This document shows positions 54,844 to 62,714 of a DNA stretch of 64,000 nucleotides, one piece after another (the first letter of the stretch is position 1; each line of letters begins with the position of its first letter). The stretch is from SHYR01 sp034406555 (GTDB lineage: Bacteria > Chloroflexota > Dehalococcoidia > UBA2979). The stretch is taken from NCBI GenBank assembly GCA_034406555.1, contig DASCRM010000077.1:18354-82353 (forward strand). The letters run 5' to 3'. The notes below the pieces were generated by a model, which was not told where the DNA came from, did no database searches, and saw only the letters and a program-made list of their open reading frames with translations. The translations under genes and the position numbers were made by a program.

Positions 54844-55200
54844 ATGCCCAGTCCCATTGTCTCCTTCCAGATTTCAAGCGCCGATCCCGAGGCCTCGCAG
54901 GCGTTCTACGACGAACTGTTCGACTGGGACTTCGGCGAGGCTGGCCCGGACGGCGGCATCTCGATCGACCCTCAAGGTCCGGCGGACTTCGACGCCAAAG
55001 GCTCGCTCACGGCAGCGCGAGGTGATGCCAGCCCGGGGGTCACGCTGTTCGTCCGGGTCTCGGACCTCCCGAAGACATTCGAACGTGCAGAGTCGCTGGA
55101 GGCGGAGGTGATTGTCCCGATTACGCAGATCGACGGTGGAGCGCACCTCGCCATCATTCGCGCGCCGGACGGGATGGTTCTGGGCATCATCCAAGCCTAG
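54844..55200 (+). CDS. VOC/glyoxalase-fold protein
   Basis: 118 aa, one vicinal-oxygen-chelate module pair. IVSFQISSADPEASQAFYDE opens the first beta-alpha-beta unit, and FDWDFGE follows; the second unit has GVTLFVRVSDLPKTFERAES and ends GAHLAIIRAPDGMVLGIIQA. The usual metal ligands His/Glu are not all obvious, so it may be a binding protein rather than an enzyme. ATG 54844. Confidence 0.82.
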   Translation: MPSPIVSFQISSADPEASQAFYDELFDWDFGEAGPDGGISIDPQGPADFDAKGSLTAARGDASPGVTLFVRVSDLPKTFERAESLEAEVIVPITQIDGGAHLAIIRAPDGMVLGIIQA

Positions 55201-55222
55201 CGCCGGGCTACCCCGGAGCGAC

Positions 55223-56958
55223 CTACAGCAGGTCGGAGTCGGTGACCACCTCGACGAGTGCCGGACCGTCGTGTGCGAAGGCCCGTTCGACGGCTGCATC
55301 GAGGTCGGCCCGTTCGGTGACGCGAATGCCCAGCGCACCGTCATTGAGCAGGACGTGCGTGATGTTCATGCCGTACTTCACGGCCGTCGTCAGCTCGCCG
55401 AGGTACTGGCCGAAGCCACCGTCGCCCGTGACGGCGATCGTCGGACGGTCGGGCGCGGGCGCCCACGCGCCCATCGCAGCGGGGTAGCCGAAGCCGATCG
55501 AGCCGAGGTAGCCCGGCATCAGCACCGACTGGTCGCCACTGCTCTCAAAGTAGCGACCGAAGGAATAGGTGTTGTTGCCGACATCGACGGCGATCACGGC
55601 GTCCTGCGGAGCGTGGCGCGTGAGCGCGGCGAAGATGCTGGCGGCGTTCACCCCGCGGCCGCGGTCGTCCTCTGCCCGTCGCGCCTTCTCGGCCCGCCAG
55701 ATCTGCCAGCGCTGGGCGACATCCGCGCGCTGATCGACGGCCGCGACAGTTCCGAGCGCCGCCGCGATCTGCTCGCACGCCGCACCCACGCCTGCGAGCA
55801 CGGGGACGGTCACGGCATGGGACTTCTCGATCGCCATCGGGTCGAAGTCGACCGGGATGATCGGTTTGTACTCCGCGATCCCGGTGTAGTCCGAGAACGA
55901 CGCACCGAGCACGATCAGTAGGTCGGCTTCGTTCATCAGCCAGCTCGCGACGAGTGTGCCGCTGCGTCCCAGTACTCCGGCTGCAAGCTCGTGGTTGTCC
56001 GCAACTAGGCCCTTTGCCTTGAAAATCGTCGCGATCGGCGCGCCGAGCTGTTCCGCGAGCGCGGTCAGGTGCGGGATGTGGAATCGCGCCCCGTAGCCGG
56101 CGATGATCATCGGCCGCTTCGCCTGCTCAATCGGCTTCGTCGCTCGCTCGACCGCCTCGTCGGGTGCCGGACATCGAGGTCCGGCACCCGCCCCGCCGAC
56201 GAGCCGGGGTTCTCGTCGCCGACCGGCAGGGTCTGGACGTCGTTGGGAAAGATCAGGAGCGTGACGTCACGCTCCATCGTCGCGTGCTTCGGCGCGAGGC
56301 TCATCAGCTCCGCGTGCTGGCTATCGGGCAGTACCGTCTGACTCACCGCGAGACGGAGCCGCAGGCGGCGGCAAGGTCGCCCTCCTGGAACATCCCCGGC
56401 CCGACAACCTGTGTGTCGATCTGGCCGGTCAGCGCCAGCACGGGCGCGCGGTCCATCTTCGCGTCCCGGAGGCCGGTCAGCAGGTTCGTCGCGCCCGGCC
56501 CGGCGATGCCGAAACATGCGGCGGGACGGCCGGTCAGCTTCGCGAAAGCGGAGGCCGCGAATGCCGCTGCGCCCTCATGGCATACGCCGATGTAGGTGAG
56601 CGCCCCCGCCTCCTCCTGCCGCCAGAACGCGTCAGCGAGCCCGAGGTTGGAGTGCCCGACCATGCCGAAGACGTGGGTCACACCCCAGTTCACCATCGTC
56701 TGCACCATCACGTCAGAGACGGTGTCCAGGTGGGGCGCCGCCGCCGCCGGTAGCCCGCGAAGAGCGCGTCCTCGCGAAGCTCGATTGCGACGGCGATGGC
56801 GCAGTCGGCGAAGCCAGCGGGGGGGGGTCAGCGGATCGTAGTCGTAGCCGTGCCACGGGCAGCGCAGCCACCCACGCTCGATCGACCGTCGCGACCCGCC
56901 CCTCGGGGAGATCCTTCGCGTCGAGCACGCGGTGCCACACGAGTTGCTGTTCGGTCAC
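55223..56958 (-). pseudogene. Rieske domain-thiamine diphosphate enzyme fusion, multiply broken
   Basis: From GTG 56958, TEQQLVWHRVLDAKDLPEGR begins a Rieske-type domain; the middle of that domain is missing, and the second cluster motif (LRCPWHGYDYDPL) is in another frame. A thiamine-diphosphate (acetolactate synthase/pyruvate oxidase-like) enzyme follows: VNWGVTHVFGMVGHSNLGLA and CHEGAAAFAASAFAKLTGRP from 56711, a frame change near 56345 (QTVLPDSQHAELMSLAPKHA), and another near 56165 (RPMIIAGYGARFHI). The last 295 codons are intact, with the ThDP motif GDGGFGQYLGEL. At least three frameshifts and one internal deletion make it a pseudogene. Confidence 0.8.
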
Positions 56959-57295
56959 GCCCGCCCCCTACCGATGGAAGCATCGCTGATCACGGTCGCC
57001 TCATGCGTGCCCAAGCGCACGTCATCCGCAGCCTCACAGGTTGTCGCATCGTGGTGCACGAGCCATTCTGCTCCCAATTCGCGCGCCTAACCGCTACCCC
57101 TCTCCCGTTCCAAGCGCTACCCGGTTCGACCGCCCCTTGACCGTCGAGTCTGGCCCGGCCAATAATCGCCCGGCTGAGTTGCGGCGATTCAGCATGTTTC
57201 CTGCGCCCTCGCGGGCGTTCCCGTCGCGCTGATTCAGAACGAACCGACCGGCGGACCCTGCTACAGCTGGGCCCGTCAGGCGAGAGGAGCCCACT
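56959..57295 (+). other. Non-coding gap
   Basis: About 340 nt between the broken Rieske/ThDP gene and the second acyl-CoA dehydrogenase. I see no credible gene, RNA or repeat in it. Confidence 0.5.
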
Positions 57296-58405
57296 GTGGA
57301 TCTTGGCCTGAGCGAGCAGCAAGAACTGCTCAAGGACGCAGCCCGAGATTTCCTAGAGAACGAGTGTCCCGAGACGCTGGTTCGCGAGATGGAAGAGGAT
57401 AAGCAGGGCTATTCGCCCGAGCTCTGGGGCAAGATGGCTGAGCAAGGCTGGCAGGGCCTGTTGATCCCGGAGGAGTACGGCGGCGCCGGCTTCGACTTCC
57501 TCGACCTCTGCGTGCTGCTCGAAGAGTTCGGCCGCGCGCTGGTTCCCGGCCCGTACATGTCAACCGTGCTCGGTGGCGCAGTGCCGCTGATCGAGGCGGG
57601 CTCCGACGACCAGAAGTCCGAGTTCCTTCCGCGCATCGCCACCGGCGACCTGATTTTCACGCTGGCTCTCACCGAGCCGTCCGCCCGTTTCGACGAGGAA
57701 GGCGTGCAGTGTGAGGCGTCTATCTCCGGCGATGAGGTGACCTTCAACGGCACCAAGCTTTTCGTCTCGGACGCGAACGTGGCCGACTACATGATCGTCG
57801 CTGGCCGCAGCTCCGCAGGCGTCACGCTGGGCATCGTCCCGACGGACCAGGCCGGCGTAGAGGTGACGCAGCTCGTCACGATCGCGCGCGACAAGCAGTG
57901 CGAGGTCAAGCTCAACGGCGCGACCGGCCAGCTGCTTGGCACGGACGGCGGCGGCTGGGCCTCGCTCGGCCCGGTGCTGCAACGCTACACCGTCGGTGAG
58001 TGCGCCTACCTCGTGGGCCTCTCGCAGATGGACTTCGAGATTTCAGTGGACTACGCCAAGGAGCGCGTGCAGTTCGGTCGCCCGATCGGTTCGTTCCAGG
58101 CAATCCAGCACAAGTGCGCGGACATGGTGACGGACGTCGATGGCTCCCGCTTCATCATGTACAAGGCCGCGTGGTCGGTGAACTCCGGTCAGGACGACGC
58201 CCAGCTGGACGTGAACATGGCGAAGGCGTGGTGCTCAGAGGCGACCCGTCGCGTGGTGGCCCACGGGCAGCAGATCCACGGCGGTATCGGCTTCACGAAG
58301 GACTACAAGGTGCAGCTCTACTTCCGCCGCCAGAAGCGTGCGGAGCTGGCATTCGGCGACGCCGATCACCACCGCGAGCTGGTTGCGCAGCAGCTGGGCA
58401 TCTAG
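57296..58405 (+). CDS. Acyl-CoA dehydrogenase family protein
   Basis: 369 aa. GTG start with GAGAGGAG upstream. MDLGLSEQQELLKDAARDFL opens the N-terminal helical domain; GLLIPEEYGGAGFDFLDLCV, ALTEPSARFDEEGVQCEAS and AHGQQIHGGIGFTKDYKVQL are family motifs. The end lacks the EIQRN segment, resembling the shorter FadE partner of heteromeric acyl-CoA dehydrogenases in sterol-side-chain-like catabolism. Pairing with the 51909 product is possible but unproven, as they lie 4 kb apart. Confidence 0.9.
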   Translation: MDLGLSEQQELLKDAARDFLENECPETLVREMEEDKQGYSPELWGKMAEQGWQGLLIPEEYGGAGFDFLDLCVLLEEFGRALVPGPYMSTVLGGAVPLIEAGSDDQKSEFLPRIATGDLIFTLALTEPSARFDEEGVQCEASISGDEVTFNGTKLFVSDANVADYMIVAGRSSAGVTLGIVPTDQAGVEVTQLVTIARDKQCEVKLNGATGQLLGTDGGGWASLGPVLQRYTVGECAYLVGLSQMDFEISVDYAKERVQFGRPIGSFQAIQHKCADMVTDVDGSRFIMYKAAWSVNSGQDDAQLDVNMAKAWCSEATRRVVAHGQQIHGGIGFTKDYKVQLYFRRQKRAELAFGDADHHRELVAQQLGI

Positions 58406-58433
58406 CCTCGCCGCTTTCGCTACAAGACTGACT

Positions 58434-58462
58434 GAAGAGGCCGCCCGATGGGCGGCCTCTTC
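58434..58462 (+). terminator. Perfect 13-bp hairpin after second acyl-CoA dehydrogenase
   Basis: Stem GAAGAGGCCGCCC with loop GAT and exact complement, followed by TTCTGTTC. It shares GAAGAGGC and GCCTCTTC arms with the hairpin at 53157-53186. Confidence 0.78.
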
Positions 58463-58606
58463 TTCTGTTCGCCGGTGGGGCGTCGGCGCAGGGTCGTGGG
58501 CGTCGAGGCCATTGAACCAGTGGGGTAGAACCCACCCGCGGGCGAAGCGGGCCGTCCGAGGGGCAACGGGCCGGCGTCATCCTTCGCCGACGCTCCGGCC
58601 TCGTCA

Positions 58607-59010
58607 TTACTTTGCCGGGGCGCGCTCGGCGGCGGCGAGCAGGCGCTGGTGCAGCCGTTCCCGCTCCGGCGCGAAGTGGCTTGGCGCGAGCACGTCGAAG
58701 TCGACCTCCGCGAGGCGGGTGAGCGAGTGGATCGAGGCCGCGCGGTCGACGTAGATGTAGGGGGCGACCAGCTCTCCCTGCCGCGTCACCTGCACGCTAT
58801 CGCCGCTCAGCAGCACACCTCGCTCTGGGATCAGCAGCGCGACGTGGCCCGCGGTGTGGCCCGGCGTATGCACCACAGCGATCTCATCGAGCGCGCCCGT
58901 GGCAGGCACGCGGTCACTGTCGTGCAGCTCGATGTCGACGTGCGCCTTCGGGGCCAGCAGCCGGCCAATCGTCTGGCCGAAGATGAAGCGCAGCGGTTGC
59001 GGCAGCGGCA
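58607..59010 (-). pseudogene. C-terminal remnant of an MBL-fold metallohydrolase
   Basis: About 130 residues covering only the second half of a metallo-beta-lactamase-fold hydrolase: HTPGHTAGHVALLIPERGVL, LSGDSV and a final LAPSHFAPERERL carry the later metal ligands. The N-terminal HxHxDH motif is absent. Upstream the frame runs into the truncated histidine kinase on the same strand; the junction lies near 59010-59025. Confidence 0.7.
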
Positions 59011-59655
59011 CCGTCGAGCAATGCGCCGAGGTCAACGAGCTTCGCTGCGTCAATCTCGGGAGCGCCCAGCGGCCTGCCCGCAGTCTCGATTGCGTAACGG
59101 CGCAGGGTGTCGTCGATCAGCGACTGCGCGCGACTGGCCGCTCGGGTCGCTCGCTCGGCTGCCTCCCTCGCCTCCGACGAGATCGGGCCGAAGGCCTCCT
59201 CTGTCAGCAGCTCGAGGTAGGCATGCACGGTCACGAGCGGTGAGCGCAGGTCGTGCGCGACGGCGGTGACGTCCGCCGGGCCACGGTCAGTCGGCCGGCT
59301 GGGTGTGCCCGCGGTGCGTACTCGGGCCAGCCGAGCGGGTCGCAGCAGCAGGTACGCCGGCACCAGCGGCGCCCGCCACTCCGATCAGCGCGGCACTGAC
59401 GATCGCCGGGCCACCGCCCATGCGCAGCGGTACCAGTACGGACGCGGCCAACGCAGCGACTGCGATCACGCTGAGCAGCGCCGTCGTGAACTCGATCAGC
59501 CCGAGCAACCTGGGTGAACGGTCGCGCATCACATGTCCCGTCGGCTTGCCCGCACCTGAGGCCAGAACCCACGCTACCCCGCGGCTCGCGCTCTCATCGG
59601 TAAACTCCCTGATGCGCTCGCCCTCGTCCCCTGATCGGCGTGCGCTGTTCAGCAA
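59011..59655 (-). pseudogene. Sensor histidine kinase remnant (truncated, frameshifted)
   Basis: The first frame (from 59655 or ATG 59529) has two transmembrane segments, LIEFTTALLSVIAVAALAAS and AIVSAALIGVAGAAGAGVPA. Near 59355 the sequence continues in another frame as YLLLRPARLARVR, followed by the dimerisation/phosphoacceptor motif VAHDLRSPLVTVHAYLELL, with the phosphorylatable His, and a second helix. The catalytic HATPase domain is missing: after AKLVDLGALLD the sequence joins the MBL remnant. A frameshift plus a deletion. Confidence 0.65.
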
Positions 59656-59708
59656 GCAGGCGGGACCCAGTGGTGTCGACGACGGATCACGGAGCGCTGC
59701 GGACGCGC

Positions 59709-60272
59709 ATGACCCCGGGACTGCCCGCTGGGCTGGTCGAGCACATCGACCGCGTCGTCACGCTCGTGGGGCAGCTCGCGGTCGCGCACGACCTCGATGA
59801 CGACGCGAGCGCGCGGCTGCTGCTCACTGCACAGGGGCACGACGTGCTGCGCGCGCTCGACGACGCCGAGCTACTGAGGCGGGCCGAGGCGCAGGCGATC
59901 GAGGTCGATCCCGTGGAGCGTGCCGAGCCGGTGCTGCTGCACGGCCCGCTGGGTGCGACCGAGCTCTGCGACCGCTTCGCCGTCTGCGATCCGTGGGTCG
60001 AGCACGCGATCCGCTGGCACACGACCGGTCACCCGGACTTCGACCGCGATGCCTGGCTCTTCTTCCTCGCAGACAAGCTCGAACCGTGGAAGGTCGAGCA
60101 CCGGCCCGAGCTGGCACCGCTGCTCGATGCAGCGTGGGAGGCACCGGAGCGCACGGCGCTCGAATACCTCGCACTCAACCTCGAACACGGCGCACGCCTC
60201 GGCTGGCAGCCGCACCCGATGGCACTGCCGACCGCCGAGGCACTGCGCGGACGGGGCTTCGCGCGGCTCTAG
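59709..60272 (+). CDS. HD-domain hydrolase, YqeK-like
   Basis: About 187 aa from ATG 59709; an upstream GTG at 59673 is an alternative. LVEHIDRVVTLVGQLAVAHD, QGHDVLRALDD, LLHGPLGATEL and IRWHTTGHPDF carry the spaced His/Asp residues of the YqeK family, which hydrolyse Ap4A-like dinucleotides or related nucleotides. FFLADKLEPWKVEH is the typical C-terminal motif. The C-terminal 40 residues diverge. The gene is divergent from the histidine kinase remnant. Confidence 0.72.
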   Translation: MTPGLPAGLVEHIDRVVTLVGQLAVAHDLDDDASARLLLTAQGHDVLRALDDAELLRRAEAQAIEVDPVERAEPVLLHGPLGATELCDRFAVCDPWVEHAIRWHTTGHPDFDRDAWLFFLADKLEPWKVEHRPELAPLLDAAWEAPERTALEYLALNLEHGARLGWQPHPMALPTAEALRGRGFARL

Positions 60273-60379
60273 GGCGCCGGGGGCAGGCGTGACCGGCTGG
60301 CATCAGATTTCGGTGATCGAGGAGCTGGCGACGGCCGGTAGCGGGGCGGCGAGGGCGTGATCGTCGCGGGGGCCGGCCG

Positions 60380-61168
60380 ATGACCCCCTTCTCCGTGGCG
60401 CTGGAACGAGGCGATTACGAGCTGGCCGCGCTGCGCTTGTTGCTGGGCGTCGTACATGCGCTCGACCGCCTGCAGGCGACCGGCGAGGCGACCGAACGGC
60501 TGCTGGCGACGCTGGGCGACCGCCTGCGTCGGGTCTGGTGCGTGCGCCGCGTGAGCGTGGATGCGACCGGCCTCGGTAGCCCGATCGCCGACCCGCTGGC
60601 CGCGCGATTGCCTCGAGGCGTGGTCGAGCCGCTGGTCTTCAGCGCCGAGCGGAAATCGCGGCTGGGCTTCGCGCTGCTGGCCGCCGTGCTCACCGGGCGG
60701 TTGCGGCTTTACGGCCTCGACGGTTCGGCGGAGGCGACGCAGTGCCTGCGCCAGCTCAAACTCACCCGCGTCGCATGCCGCGACGCCCGCACGATGCAAT
60801 TCGATGTCGATCCTGCGGAGGGGCACAACGACTACCTGATCAGCCTGGCGCTCTGCGTGGATGCCGCATCACGCGGCGCGACCGTACGGCGCGCGGCCGA
60901 GTGCCGGCGGAGGCGGTCGCAAGACCGCGCTAGCGGTGACAGCCGCCTCGATCGCGCCGCGCCAGCCGCGCGAGGACGCCCTGCCGGAGCTGATGCTGCA
61001 GGTCGGGTGCCACCGCGACGACGGTTGCGACCTGATCGCCGCCTGCCTGACGTGCCCGCTACCGCGCTGCCGCTACGACGTCGCCGGCGGCGCACGCACG
61101 ATGCTGAACGAGGTGCGCGACGACGAGATTCGCCGACTGCGACTCGATGGCGGCGTCGCCGTCGATGA
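60380..61168 (+). pseudogene. Phage terminase large subunit remnant (nuclease domain only)
   Basis: The frame begins with about 45 residues unlike a terminase (TPFSVALERGDYELAALRLL). From about 60541 it matches the C-terminal nuclease domain of terminase large subunits: SVDATGLGSPIADPLAARLP, VVEPLVFSAERKSRLGFALL, LYGLDGSAEATQCLRQLKL, and GHNDYLISLALCV, where the usual HDD reads HND. The ATPase half is gone. After about 60870 the frame overlaps the HTH gene and is not terminase-like. A short frame at 60289-60360 (VTGWHQISVIEE) may be another phage scrap. Confidence 0.6.
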
Positions 61169-61268
61169 GATCGCACGCCGCTTCCGCCTCTCGCGTCGCA
61201 CGGTCTTCCGTGTGCTGCAACGGGGCACGCGGCCGGTCGAAATGACGAGGAACGGAGCGAGGCCATGA
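60861..61268 (+). CDS. Phage-associated Cys-rich helix-turn-helix protein
   Basis: Up to 135 aa; start uncertain (GTG 60936 or ATG 60993 may be the real one). A cysteine cluster, CHRDDGCDLIAACLTCPLPR and CRYD, precedes a helix-turn-helix EIRRLRLDGGVAVDEIARRF and RLSRRTVFRVLQRG. It may bind DNA in packaging or gene control; the Cys pattern could hold zinc. Its TGA overlaps the ATG of the portal gene by four bases, as expected in a phage operon. Confidence 0.6.
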   Translation: MPHHAARPYGARPSAGGGGRKTALAVTAASIAPRQPREDALPELMLQVGCHRDDGCDLIAACLTCPLPRCRYDVAGGARTMLNEVRDDEIRRLRLDGGVAVDEIARRFRLSRRTVFRVLQRGTRPVEMTRNGARP

Positions 61269-62547
61269 CCAACGCAACAACGAACCACGCTGCAAACGGG
61301 GCGGCACGGGCTACCGGCGAGGGGGCCGCCAGCGAGGTGGTCGCACCCCTGCAGCTCGACGGCATCGACCGTGAGCGGCGGCGGCGATACCGCGAGCACC
61401 TGGACTGGTACGAGGGCAAGCGCGGGGCACCGCCGGTGCGTGGGCGCGACCGTGCGCTGAACTTCAACTACGCTCGCGCGGTGGTCGAGAAGGGCGCCGC
61501 GTACCTGGTCACCGATCACCGCCCGACGGTGGTGATGCCGGATGGCGACGCGGACGCTCGCCGCCGGGCGAACGCAGCGCAGCAGGCGCTTGCTGAGGTC
61601 TGGGACGCGAACGACCTGCCGCGGCTCGACCTCGAGACGGAGGTCGACACTGCGGTGCTCGGCGACGGGGCATAGAAAGTGGTCTGGGACGACCGCGCAC
61701 AGCAGGTGTGGGTGACGGCGCCGGACGTGGAGGGGCTGTTCGCGTGGTGGGCGGGCGACGATGTGCGTCGGCTCTGGCGCGTCGCTTCGCGCTACGAACT
61801 GCCCGCGGAACAGATCGCACTGCGCCTCGGCCGCGCGCCCCGCACGATCGCCGGACATAGGGTGCGGTCCTCGGAGGTCGTCGAGGTGTGGACGGATGCG
61901 CGCTTCGAGCTGTGGGTCGACGGCGAGCTCGCGGAGGCGCGCCCGAACCCCTACGCGACGATCCAATTCGTGATCTTCCCCAACCTGCCGCGGCCGAAGC
62001 AGTTCTGGGGCATCTCTGACATCGAGCCGTTGCGCGAGTCGCCGACGGAGCTGAACCGCGCGCTGACGTAGCTCAGCCGCATCCTGGAACTCTCCGGCAA
62101 CCCGATCGCGGTGCTGGAGCACTTGGAGGAGGCCCGCGACATCGCCGTGCAGCCCGGTGCGGTGTGGGAACCGCCGGAGCAGGCGTGCGCCTATCTGCTC
62201 GACCTGTTGCAGGGCGGTGGCGTGCGCCTGCACGTCGATTACGCCGACCTCGTCTACCGCACGCTGCACGACCTCTCGGAGATCCCGCGCGTCGCGTTCG
62301 GCGATGGCGGCGGCGACCGCTCCAGCGTCGCGTTGCAACTGGAGCTCGACCCGTTGCTGCGCCGGGTCGCTCGCAAGCGGCTGACGCGGACGGGGGCGCT
62401 GCGACGCCGCGACGCCGCGACGCGCTGATCTTGAACGTGATCGCCCCTCACAGCGGGCAGAATTTCGACGGCGTGCGCAGCGATATCAGCTGGGGGCCGG
62501 TGTTTTCTCGTGATCCGGCGACGCTGATCCCCGGCGTCGACGCTTGA
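61265..62547 (+). pseudogene. Phage portal protein with two in-frame TAG codons and a frameshift
   Basis: From ATG 61265 one frame stays open to 62428 except for TAG at 61673 (codon 137) and TAG at 62069 (codon 269). Portal-like sequence lies on both sides of each: FNYARAVVEKGAAYLVTDHR, VLGDGA then KVVWDDRAQQVWVTAPD; IQFVIFPNLPRPKQFWGISD, LRESPTELNRALT then LSRILELSGNPIAVLEHLEE. Homologues commonly have an aromatic residue at the first and Gln at the second position. Near 62405, in a CGACGCCG-repeat, the frame shifts to DALILNVIAPHSGQNFDGVR and ends at 62547, short of a full portal. Decayed prophage gene. Confidence 0.65.
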
Positions 62548-62635
62548 CGGACCCGTCGCCGCCCCGGAGATCGCTCCCGGGGCCACGAACTCGGCTGCGA
62601 AGCTAGCCCGCGGCAAGAATCAGGGAGTGCGATCC

Positions 62636-62665
62636 TTTACCCAAACGCAAAAATCGCTCTACACT
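62636..62665 (+). promoter_or_regulatory. Possible promoter of the ABC exporter
   Basis: TTTACC (62636-62641) and TACACT (62660-62665), 18 nt apart, in a locally AT-rich stretch between the prophage remnant and the ABC exporter. Four of six matches in each box. Confidence 0.35.
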
Positions 62666-62714
62666 GTTTTTCTGCTCGATCTAGCTCGATTTGGCAGCCT
62701 CTGGAAGGCGCGGG

